A DNA stretch of 64,000 bases from NCBI GenBank assembly GCA_022009915.1, contig CP091730.1, forward strand, positions 1,846,001-1,910,000, in the 5' to 3' direction. The notes beneath the pieces are model-generated. The model did no database searches, was not told where the DNA came from, and worked only from the letters and a program-made list of their open reading frames with translations. The position numbers and the translations under genes are program-made. Below are positions 50,069-58,064 of this stretch, piece by piece. This DNA comes from Alistipes putredinis. GTDB taxonomy: Bacteria; Bacteroidota; Bacteroidia; Bacteroidales; Rikenellaceae. Within the stretch, counting starts at the first letter, position 1. Each line of letters begins with the position of its first letter.

Positions 50069-51367
50069 ATGACCTTGTTAAAAAAATCATTCCTTGTTGT
50101 TTGCGGCGTACTAATATTTGGCGCTAATGCACAGGAGGTTCCGGTAATTGAAAAAGACACTCTACAGTATTTGCTATACTCACAAAAAATAATACCAGCC
50201 CATTCTGGGAATGCCAATTCCTCCTTGCCTTACCCTCTTGTGAAATGGGGATATAAAGACTTGCAAGACAACTGGATTATTACTCCTCAATACAGAAAAG
50301 TAAATAACTTCAACAAAGATGGTATTGCGGAAGTTATTCTTGAAGAGCAAGAAAGTAATACGCATTCGGTATTAAATGCTATACCTCTTATAGGGCCATT
50401 TGCTACATTATTGATTAATGCCCACACAAATACAGACAGTACAATAACATTAATAGGACTTATTGATATTAACGGGAATATTCTTACCAGCTACAAATCT
50501 TCAATCTCACAAAAAGAGAAGATAAAAATACAAACGAGCCCTTGAAATAGTCTCTGAACGGAGAGCCAATGGAATATACGATGATATTTTTACCAGATTC
50601 GCAGAGATTGATGCTGAAATTTTTGCACAACAGCAAAGAGAACAGGCCCGACAGGATAGCGTCTTGGCGGCACAACGTCGAGCAGATAGTATAGCGACGG
50701 CCAAACGTGTCGCTGATAGTATTGCGTTGGCTGAGAAACGTTTTTGCCGATAGTCTTAACATAGCAAAAGAACGTAAGATAATCGCAAAATATTCTTCTG
50801 GAAATGGATTATCACTTAGCAAGGTCAAGGTTACCGGTCATGGTATGTTGTTAAGCAAAAGACAAAACTTGGAGAGAATACACGGTTCGGATGGATGATT
50901 TTTAATAGGATTTGCGTAACTTATGAAGGAACTGCAAGATTGAGGGAGAGTTAGATGTGCTGAAAAACGATTTACGAATCCGACTGGAGTTTATTGCCTG
51001 ATAATTTATTTCAAAGTATACAAATCTCTAAATGTACGCTTGAAATATCACGAGGTGCTTATACATTCGGCATATTTTTCATTTCTTGTAACAGTGAATC
51101 TTAATGATTTTTAATAATATATACACTGACGAAGAAGCCAATCTTACCGTATCTTATGCGATTTCTCAAGTGGAAAGATTTATCTCATCTTTTATGAACC
51201 ATTATCAGAGTTCTGCATATATCGTCGAGCCTCTGTATCAGTTTAAAGTAGGGGGCAGAGAAGGCATTACTGTGGGTATAGTAGACAAACAAGGTAACGG
51301 GGCATCATTGGAGGATGTTAAACGTATTTGTAACGAAACACTACGCTCAATACGTAGAGGAGAATAG
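50069..51367 (+). CDS. Secreted WG-repeat protein with decapeptide-repeat segment
   Basis: The start ATG 50069 gives MTLLKKSFLVVCGVLIFGANA, a signal peptide. A WG-type repeat follows (VKWGYKDLQDNWIITPQYRKVNNFNKDGIAEV, about residues 58-90). A helical region carries repeated ADSIxxAxKR units, and the C-terminal part includes the intact frame 51104-51367 (YTDEEANLTVSYAISQVERF ... GITVGIVDKQGN). Shifts near 50525, 50745, 50885, 50945, 51000 and 51100 interrupt it. Joining the last part is plausible but not proven. WG repeats are beta-strand modules of unclear role in secreted Bacteroidetes proteins. Composition is AT-rich, unlike the GC-rich neighbours, suggesting acquisition. Confidence 0.6.
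50637..50775 (+). repeat. Tandem decapeptide repeat (ADSIxxAxKR) in the WG-repeat protein
   Basis: Four consecutive units are seen: QDSVLAAQR-R, ADSIATAKR-V, ADSIALAEKR-F, ADSLNIAKER. The ten- to eleven-residue period and heptad-like hydrophobic spacing suggest a long rigid helix or coiled coil. At the DNA level the units are diverged, so this is an old duplication. Confidence 0.6.
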
Positions 51368-51406
51368 TCACTATTTTTATTTTTATATTAAATTTATATT
51401 AAACCT

Positions 51407-52346
51407 ATGAAACAGTCATTCCTAATCATTTGCATCTTCTGTCTATTCGGTTGTTCAAACAGCAAAAAGAGGTAATCAAGACGGTCAATGAATTCTTCTC
51501 TGCAATAAAAATACGACAAACAAGAAGTAATGAGGAGCATATATCCCGATATTGATCGAATTGGAAGTTGGTGGAAATCGGATGAAATAGAAATCAAAGA
51601 TATCAAACGATTGAAACGAAAAAGAATTTTTCTGTCACTGTCGATAGCCGCTTCACAAATGGCTTTGGGAAAAGCGATGTCAAAAGAAATTATGTTATTC
51701 CTTAGGCAAGGCAAAGAACAAGGAACTAACTATATTGTATATGATTCAAAAAAATTTAGGAGCTGACTTCACTCGAGAAAAATGATGTCTATTATTATGC
51801 CATCAAAGTAGGATGTATTGACGAAACAAAGTATGAACAGGATCAGGCTCTTGCTAAAAAATAGCGGTGGCCAACATAATGATGGGTATAGAAATGTTAA
51901 AATTAGCCAACCATTTGATAAGCACAGTTACAGTAAGCAATTGGCACTGGAATCATAATTATTGGGGAAATGGAGCAAATGGAGAAGCAATTTTCATAAA
52001 TAATTCGGATTATGATATTCCTATGCCTAAATACATTATTGAATATAAAAAAATAGAGAAGGCGATATATTAACAACAGATTGTGGCTACATAACGTATG
52101 ACACCTTTCGAAGAGGCACAAAAATACGTGAGCTTTTTACTCTAACTATATTGCTGGTGCGAGTAAAGCATCTATATCATTATATATTGATGATACTCTA
52201 ATTTCAAAGTTGAAAACTTATATTACACGTAATAAATACCATTCGGGAAATGAGTATCGTGATTATCTACAAGCTAAACAAGAAAAAAATCATATACTCC
52301 TGTGCCGCTAATCTCGATGGATAGTACAGAAAGCAAGACTAATTAA
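51407..52346 (+). CDS. Unrecognised lipoprotein of the AT-rich island
   Basis: ATG 51407 gives MKQSFLIICIFCLFGC, a lipoprotein signal with cysteine followed by SNSK. Repairing shifts near 51470, 51515, 51615, 51760, 51860, 52050 and 52130 yields a protein of about 310 residues: EVIKTVNEFFSAIK, then FSVTVDSRFTNGFGKSDVKR, a helical block IMMGIEMLKLANHLISTVTVSNWHWNHNYWG, and a beta-rich stretch GEAIFINNSDYDIPMPKYIIEYK. The end at 52346 assumes one extra A near 52289; the literal frame stops at 52311. I know no family for it. It follows the WG gene by 39 bases and shares its low GC content, so they may be an operon. Confidence 0.5.
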
Positions 52347-52366
52347 TATTTCAATTTCATTTTTAT

Positions 52367-52519
52367 GTGAAAAAAATAATTTTTTTAGACTCTTCATTGA
52401 ACTTAGATAAGAAAACGAACAATTTCAAAAAGGATGCACTCGAACAAATTAAAATAGAATATAATAACGCAAATGCGGTATCAAATTTCAATGGCACAAT
52501 CGGAAAAATGAATCTGTGA
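52367..52519 (+). CDS. Possible 50-codon small protein
   Basis: A GTG at 52367 opens a frame MKKIIFLDSSLNLDKKTNN... ending IGKMNL at 52519. It could be an independent small protein or the start of a frameshifted gene. No family is recognised. It lies 21 bases after the lipoprotein and 22 bases before the AlbA_2 gene, with the same AT-rich composition. Confidence 0.3.
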   Translation: MKKIIFLDSSLNLDKKTNNFKKDALEQIKIEYNNANAVSNFNGTIGKMNL

Positions 52520-52541
52520 TAAACTATTAAAATGATTGATT

Positions 52542-52835
52542 ATGAAATCAGACTTTCCTCTCACACTAAATTCAAAAGGTTACGTAAATAACCGCGAGTC
52601 TTTTGACTTAGAATTCAAAGCGAATTTCCAATATGGAGATTCGCTTGTTGAATACTGTCGCTCGATGGTGGGAATGGCAAATAATAAAGGAGGGCGTATT
52701 ATTTTTTTGGCGTAGAAGATAATCCGAGAAAACCTACGGGGATGACGAATACAAAAATTTGTAGATTGTGATCCACGAATTTTGAATAATTGTCTTTTAG
52801 AACATTTACAATGCAAAGTTACTACAAAAAAGTGA
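52542..52835 (+). pseudogene. Truncated AlbA_2-type (Schlafen-like) ATP-binding protein
   Basis: The translation shows ESFDLEFKANFQYGDSLVEYCRSMVGMANNKGGRIIFGVEDNPRKPTGM, the AlbA_2 DNA-binding domain with its conserved EFK and NNKGG(R/Y)IIFG(V/I)xD motifs. Indels near 52706 and 52765 break it and are likely errors. What is not error is the end: the frame stops after about 98 codons while family members have several hundred residues. The last recognisable codons coincide with a GTAnnTTTGC core at 52813-52822. I infer that insertion of the mobile element cut the gene here. Such proteins are often linked to defence or regulation. Confidence 0.65.
52813..52822 (-). other. Candidate attL core of the CTnDOT-like element (GTAACTTTGC)
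   Basis: On the minus strand the ten bases read GTAACTTTGC, an exact match to the GTAnnTTTGC core at which CTnDOT-type elements recombine (family knowledge). It lies 318 bases before the integrase start and exactly where the AlbA_2 gene breaks off. The core also resembles a Bacteroidetes -7 element, so chance occurrence is possible; the position makes it much less likely. Confidence 0.55.
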
Positions 52836-53017
52836 AATGCGGAAGAATATGGTAATGGATTTGATTTACAGGGGTTTCATTTACGCTGCCAATTATTCCG
52901 AGAGCCATTACAATCCACGCCGAAGCCAAATCAAGACGGAGCTACGTTACTTGTTCGTAACCACGCCCAATAGGTGACGAAATGGACACGAATAACGAAA
53001 CAAGGCTTTAAGGATTA

Positions 53018-53037
53018 GTGAGTTACTGACTACTCAC
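53018..53037. repeat. Inverted repeat in the integrase upstream region
   Basis: GTGAGT (53018-53023) is the complement of ACTCAC (53032-53037) around eight bases. It lies between the att core and the integrase gene, where arm-type integrase or Xis sites are expected. The CGTGAGT half also occurs in the palindrome before the excision operon at 55596. Confidence 0.3.
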
Positions 53038-53140
53038 GCAAAAAATCCGGTAACGAAAAAAGATTGCGCCGTTCTTCCGCGATTTGCGTATCAGAGGAGG
53101 GTTCTTCACCAACTAATTTTGAACAAAAAAATTAAGGACG

Positions 53141-54375
53141 ATGAAGAGTACATTTTCAGTTATTTACTACCTCAAACGTCAGGTAGTGAAAAAAGACGGG
53201 ACGGTTCCCGTCATGGGACGCATTACGGTGGACGGCAGCCAAACGCAATTCAGTTGCAAACTGACCATCGATCCCAAGTTGTGGGACACCAAAGGGGGAC
53301 GTGTCACGGGCAGAAGCACGGCGGCACTCGAAACGAACCGCATGCTCGACAAGATGCGGGTGCGCATCAACAAGCACTATCAGGAAATCATGGAGCGTGA
53401 CAACTTCGTCACGGCAGAGAAGGTGAAGAACGCCTTTCTCGGACTGGAACACCGCTATCACACGCTGATGCAGGTGTTCCAGCAACACAACGAGGACTAT
53501 GCCAAGCAGGTGGAAGCAGGCATGAAAGCCAAAGGCACACCCTTGAAGTACAAGACCGTTTACAAGCACCTGCAAGAGTTTCTCAACATCCGTTACCACG
53601 TGAAGGACATCGCGTTGAAAGAGCTTACCCCCGCTTTCATTTCCGACTTCGAGATGTTTCTGCGCACGGACAAACACTGCTGCACCAATACCGTGTGGCT
53701 GTATGTATGCCCACTTCGGACGATGGTGTTCATCGCCATCAACAACGAATGGCTCACACGCGACCCGTTCAGGGAGTATGAAATCAAGAAGGAGGAAACG
53801 ACACGCAGTTTCCTGACCAAAGACGAAATCCGCCTGCTGATGGAAGGTAAACTGAAGAACGCCAAACAGGAACTATACCGCGACCTCTACCTGTTCTGCG
53901 CCTTCACGGGCTTGTCATTCGCCGATATGCGCAATTTGACGGAAGAGAACATCCGCACCTACTTCGATGAACACGAGTGGATAAACATCAACCGCCAGAA
54001 GACGGGCGTGGTGTCTAACATCCGCCTGCTTGACATTGCGAAACAAATCATCGACAAATACCGCGGGCTGTGCGAAAACGGCAGGATTTCCCTGTTCCCC
54101 ACTACAACACGTGCCTCGCCGGGATCCGTGCCGTCGCCAAGCGTTGCGGCATCACCAAGCATATCACGTGGCATCAGAGCCGCCATACGGCAGCCACGAC
54201 GGTGTTCCTCTCCAACGGTGTACCCATCGAAACAGTCAGTTCCATGCTGGGACACAAGAGTATAAAGACAACGCAGATATACGCGAAGATAACCAAAGAG
54301 AAGCTCAACCAAGACATGGAGAACCTTGCCGCAAGATTGAACCAAATCGAGGAATTTGCAGGATGTACCATCTAA
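53141..54375 (+). CDS. int: IntDOT-type tyrosine recombinase (element integrase)
   Basis: This enzyme integrates and excises the element. It is about 411 residues: an N-terminal arm-binding part, a core-binding SAM-like domain (YKTVYKHLQEFLNIRYHVKDIALKEL), and the catalytic domain with HQSRHTAAT (HxxR), LGHKSIKTTQIYAKI (second His, then the catalytic Tyr). At the position of the first catalytic Arg the motif is FTGLSFADM, with Ser in place of Arg, the hallmark of the IntDOT branch. One shift near 54095 splits the catalytic domain; the join is LFPVPHYNTCLAGIRAV. The next gene follows by 12 bases. Confidence 0.92.
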
Positions 54376-54387
54376 AACAGAGACGCC

Positions 54388-54750
54388 ATGAAACGTGACA
54401 TAATCATTATAGAGGACAAGACGGTCAGCATAACCGGTAACGAGGTATGGATGACCGCCGGGGAAATCGCCGAAGAGTTCCATGCCACCGTCCCGGCAGT
54501 GAACGCCGCCATCAAAGCCGTCCGCAAGTCGGACGTGCTGAACGACTACGAGGTATGCCGCTACATACAGCTTGAAAACGGCCTGTACGCGGATGTTTAC
54601 TCGCTTGAAATCATCATTCCAGTAGCCTTCCGGCTGAACACATACTATACACACGTGTTCCGCATGTGGCTGGTGGAGAAGGCACTCTCAAAGGAAAAGA
54701 GGCAGGCATACGTGATGTTCATACAGAACGGGAAAACCGGATATTGCTGA
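54388..54750 (+). CDS. Element-encoded small protein, RhuM/phage-antirepressor-like N-terminus
   Basis: This is an intact 120-residue protein. The part ITGNEVWMTAGEIAEEFHATVPAVNAAIKAVRKSDVL looks like a winged-helix DNA-binding fold, followed by YADVYSLEIIIPVAFRLNTYYTHVFRMWLVEKAL, which resembles the core of RhuM-type proteins. It is commonly found directly behind integrases of Bacteroidetes elements, but no function has been shown that I know of. It ends before a bidirectional terminator. Confidence 0.6.
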   Translation: MKRDIIIIEDKTVSITGNEVWMTAGEIAEEFHATVPAVNAAIKAVRKSDVLNDYEVCRYIQLENGLYADVYSLEIIIPVAFRLNTYYTHVFRMWLVEKALSKEKRQAYVMFIQNGKTGYC

Positions 54751-54769
54751 ACACGCATACAGACAACGA

Positions 54770-54820
54770 AAAAGGAAACGGACAACACCATCGGGTGCTG
54801 TCCGTTTCCTTTTTTTTTTC
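54770..54820. terminator. Strong bidirectional terminator
   Basis: GGAAACGGACA (54774-54784) pairs perfectly with TGTCCGTTTCC (54799-54809), with a CACC/GGGTG extension in the loop. It is flanked by AAAAA on the left and a T10 run on the right. It serves the integrase unit on the plus strand and the helix-turn-helix genes on the minus strand. Confidence 0.9.
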
Positions 54821-54831
54821 ATGCAACCGCC

Positions 54832-55137
54832 TTATTCCAGCGGCTTGAGGTAATTCGCCTCCAACAGTTCACGCAGTCCCGATTCGGGATAAAGCACCTT
54901 ACCTGCCAGAAGGATAAAGGGCAGCATCCTGTTGTTGCGATACTCCTGCAAGGTGCGGCGGCTTACCCGGAGCATTTCCGCCACCTCCTGTCCGTCAGGT
55001 AATGTTCCCCGTCCAGTGGCGGACGGTAACTTTCCAAAAATGCGGAGAGCCATTTGGAGCCTTTGAGCATATTCTGTATCGCGGTGGCAACCGGCTCGTC
55101 CTCCATTGAGTAAAACCTCGTTGTTCTCGTTCATCAT
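54832..55137 (-). CDS. Helix-turn-helix (excisionase-type) protein
   Basis: This is a small DNA-binding protein of about 101 residues. The C-terminal half has the HTH_17 signature EVAEMLRVSRRTLQEYRNNRMLPFILLAGKVLYPES. The literal N-terminal half is doubtful: another frame over 54990-55100 reads EDEPVATAIQNMLKGSKWLSAFLESYRPPLDGEHYLTD, which fits the family better, so two indels that cancel out are likely. It lies divergent from the excision operon together with the next gene and may be a Xis-like or regulatory factor. Confidence 0.7.
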   Translation of the reverse strand: MMNENNEVLLNGGRAGCHRDTEYAQRLQMALRIFGKLPSATGRGTLPDGQEVAEMLRVSRRTLQEYRNNRMLPFILLAGKVLYPESGLRELLEANYLKPLE

Positions 55138-55154
55138 AACATCGGATTAAGTGG

Positions 55155-55466
55155 TTAATAAAAAAACAGAGTCATTTTTCCATCGGGATAGATCGTGCCG
55201 ATAAGCGGAATAAGCCGCCTGACCTCCTCCGGCCTGTAATAGAACCTGCGGTTTATCTGCGAGTAGCCGATAAGCCGCCTGTCACGCAATGACTGCAACG
55301 TGCGCGGGCTGATTCTCAACTGCCCGCAGACCTCCTCGCCCGTGAGCCACCTTTCCAGCCGCCCGCCGTCGCTTTTGCGCCTGAGGGCGGCGACTTTCTC
55401 CGAGAGGGCGTTGAAGGACGCCACCATCATCTCGAAGGTCTTTTTCTCGATAGATACAATTTCCAT
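55155..55466 (-). CDS. Helix-turn-helix (MerR/excisionase-type) protein
   Basis: This is an intact 103-residue protein. An N-terminal helix (EKKTFEMMVASFNALSEKVAALRRK) is followed by a helix-turn-helix WLTGEEVCGQLRISPRTLQSLRDRRLIGYSQINRRFYYRPEEV. Such pairs of small HTH genes lie next to integrases in Bacteroidetes elements. It is transcribed away from the xis operon through the shared 215-base region, so it could regulate both directions. Confidence 0.75.
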   Translation of the reverse strand: MEIVSIEKKTFEMMVASFNALSEKVAALRRKSDGGRLERWLTGEEVCGQLRISPRTLQSLRDRRLIGYSQINRRFYYRPEEVRRLIPLIGTIYPDGKMTLFFY

Positions 55467-55595
55467 ATACCAAAAACATTTAATGATTTACCGCAAAGGT
55501 AACGCAGCCGCCTTGAATGCGTGCCGTTTTTCCGCTATACGGCAGCTTTGTTGCGCCGGTTGTCCGGGTTACGGAGTCACTTTCAAAGAAAATCT

Positions 55596-55610
55596 TACGT
55601 GAGTCACGTA
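55596..55610. promoter_or_regulatory. Perfect 15-bp palindrome before the excision operon
   Basis: TACGTGAGTCACGTA is symmetric about its central G and lies 72 bases before the first xis-like gene, in the divergent control region 55467-55681. In CTnDOT the excision operon is activated by RteC bound upstream of xis2c (known for that element). This palindrome is a candidate for the same kind of site. A related GTGAGT begins again at 55611. Confidence 0.45.
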
Positions 55611-55681
55611 GTGAGTTGTTAAAGCTCCTTTTGTTTATTGCCGAATTTTGCCGCAGAGAAACAAAAAGAAAGGACAAAAAT

Positions 55682-56042
55682 ATGAAAGTGATAACGATGG
55701 AAAGTTCCGCTTTCACCGCATTGACGGAACAGATAGCCGAGATAGCGGCCTATGTGCGTGCCGTTTCCGGTGAGAGGAAGGGAGAGTCTTTCCGACATGC
55801 TGCTCACCACCCGTGAGGCGGCGCACCTGTTGAATGTGAGTACCCGCACCCTCCAGCGTATGCGTAGCGAACAGCGCATCGGCTATATCGTGCTGCGCGG
55901 CAAATGCCGCTACCGCCGGTCGGAAATAGACCGCCTGCTCGCAGACTGCACCGTCATGGAAGATGCAGCGACACTGACGGAACTGAAACGCAACCACACG
56001 CTGCGCACGGGCGGCGGCAAACCCAAAGGAAGGAGGACATAA
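55682..56042 (+). CDS. Xis2c-like excision factor (helix-turn-helix)
   Basis: This is a basic protein of about 120 residues. MKVITMESSAFTALTEQIAEIAAYVRAV leads into LLTTREAAHLLNVSTRTLQRMRSEQRIGYIVLRGKCRYRRSEIDRLLADC, an HTH_17 DNA-binding domain. A one-base gain or two-base loss near 55785 separates the two. By position (first gene of the module, before a second HTH gene, orf3 and topB) it corresponds to Xis2c of CTnDOT, which assists integrase in excision and activates transfer genes. The assignment rests on order and fold, not on direct alignment. Confidence 0.72.
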
Positions 56043-56045
56043 GAT

Positions 56046-56396
56046 ATGGAACTGCTTACACGAAACAATTTTGAGGACTGGATGCAGAAGCTGATGGAAC
56101 GGCTCGACCGTCAGGACGAGCTGCTGCTCTCCCTGCGACCGTCCGGCAAAGCCCCGAACCCGATGGAAAGTATCAGGATGTTCGACAACCAAGACCTCTG
56201 CATGCTGCTCCAGATAAGCAAGCGTACCCTGCAGCGCTACCGCAGCATCGGTGCATTGCCGTACAAGACGCTCGGCAAAAAGACCTATTACAGCGAGGAG
56301 GACGTACTGACATTCCTCTCCGAACACGTAAAGAATTTCCGCAAGGAAGATATAGCCTTCTACAAGGCGCGTATCCATAATTTCTTTAATAAATAA
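56046..56396 (+). CDS. Xis2d-like excision factor (helix-turn-helix)
   Basis: This is an intact 116-residue protein. The N-terminal helix is followed by LCMLLQISKRTLQRYRSIGALPYKTLGKKTYYSEEDVLTFL, a MerR-like/HTH_17 domain, and a basic tail. It starts four bases after the upstream gene, so the two are co-translated. In CTnDOT the equivalent Xis2d acts with Xis2c and integrase to form the excision complex. The assignment is by order and fold. Confidence 0.75.
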   Translation: MELLTRNNFEDWMQKLMERLDRQDELLLSLRPSGKAPNPMESIRMFDNQDLCMLLQISKRTLQRYRSIGALPYKTLGKKTYYSEEDVLTFLSEHVKNFRKEDIAFYKARIHNFFNK

Positions 56397-56416
56397 CCCA
56401 TTAAAACATTTTTCAA

Positions 56417-58005
56417 ATGGCAAAGAAAACAACAGAAAAAGACGTGCTGATAGTCCGCGACGAGAAGACGGGCGAGATTAGCGTGGTAGCCGGGCTTAAC
56501 GCCGACGGCTCACCCAAGCGTACCCCCGCAAAGGCGGAGAACGCGCAGAGTTTCCTGCAATTCGACAGGCACGGGGACGTGCTGGACAACTTCTTCAAGA
56601 ACTTCTTCCGGCAGTGCAAGGAGCCCAGCCGCTTCGGTTTCTACCGTGTCGCGGCGGACCAAGCCGACAAGCTGCTGGAAGTTATCAAGGACTTGCTGAA
56701 AGACCCCGAGGGCAACAAGGAGATGCTTGCGCCCCACAAGGTGGACACCTCCGGCTACGAAAAGAAAGTACAGGAGGAGCAGTCCGCCGAAAACAGGAAC
56801 AACCGGAACAGAAACAAGATGACGAACCTAAAAAACAGGAAGAAATGGAACAGAAAAACGAACAGAATCAGGAAAACCCGCAGCAGGCGCAGAGCAACCG
56901 GGGCTACCAACCCATCGACGAGAGCAAGATCAACTGGAAGGAGTTGGAGGAGAAATGGGGCGTGAAGCGCGACGACCTTGAAAAGTCGGGCGACCTTGAC
57001 CGGATGCTCAACTACGGCAAGTCCGACTTGGTGAGGGTGGCGCCCAATTTCGGCGGAGAGGCTTTCGAGCTGGATGCCCGCCTCTCCTTCAAGAAGGACG
57101 GCGAGGGCAACGTCAGCCTTGTGCCGCACTTCATCCGCAAGGAGCAGAAACTCGACGAGTACAAGGAACACAAGTTCTCCGACGACGACCGGAAGAACCT
57201 GCGCGAAACGGGCAACCTCGGCAGGGTTGTGGACCTCGTGGACAGGGAAACGGGCGAGATCATCCCCTCGTTCGTCAGCATCGACCGCAAGACGAACGAA
57301 ATCACGGATGTCCCGGCCAGCAAGGTGCGCATACCGGAACGCATCGGCAAGACGGAAATCACCAAGCAGGAGCAGGACATGCTGCGTGCCGGTCTGCCCG
57401 TGCGTGACAAACTCATCGAACGCAAGGACGGCAGGAAGTTCGTCACCACCCTGCAAGTGAACGTGGAGCAGCGCGGCGTGGAGTTCGTGCCGGGAACCGG
57501 CAGGTCGCCACGTGCCGCACAAGCACAGGAAGCCAAGAACAACCCCACACAGGGACAGGCGCAGGGTACGGAAAACACAGCCAACACGAACAAGGAGCAA
57601 CGCCGCAACACGTGGACGAACGCCGACGGCAGCATCCGCCCCATCAGCAAATGGAGCGGCGTGGACTTCACCGAGCAGCAGAAAGCCGACTACGTGGCTG
57701 GCAAAGCCGTGAAACTGGAGAACGTGACCGACAAGCAGGGCTTCCACGCCACGATGTACATCAGGTTCAACCCGGAGAAGGGACGCCCGTACCGCTACGA
57801 CACCAACCCCGATAACGCGCAGAAGGTCGCGCCTTCCAACGAGAGCCGCACGCAGGTGGCGGTGAACAGCGAGGGCAAGACCAACGAGGCTACCAAGAAC
57901 CTGAAGGAGCCGTTGCGGAAGGGACAGACCGCCCCGAAGGACACCGCACAGCAACAGCAGCAGGAGAAGCCGCAAAAAAGAAACAATAAGGGCATGAAGA
58001 TGTAA
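56417..58005 (+). CDS. DUF3945/DUF4099 protein (orf3 of the excision operon)
   Basis: This is a protein of about 530 residues. The N-terminal domain (DVLIVRDEKTGEISVVAGLNADG, FLQFDRHGDVLDNFFKNFFRQCKEPSRFGFYRV) is followed by a Q/E/N-rich linker in which a one-base change near 56783 shifts the frame. A DUF4099-like region comes next (INWKELEEKWGVKRDDLEKSGDLDRMLNYGKSDLV), then DUF3945 (ENVTDKQGFHATMYIRFNPEKGRPY). The C-terminus is low complexity and rich in Q and K. In CTnDOT the gene at this place, orf3, is not essential for excision. Its role is unknown. Confidence 0.8.
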
Positions 58006-58064
58006 TCCGGTGTCCGCCACTAAATCCGAAGTAACATTTGTAAAATTCAAAACGACAGAAAAAT

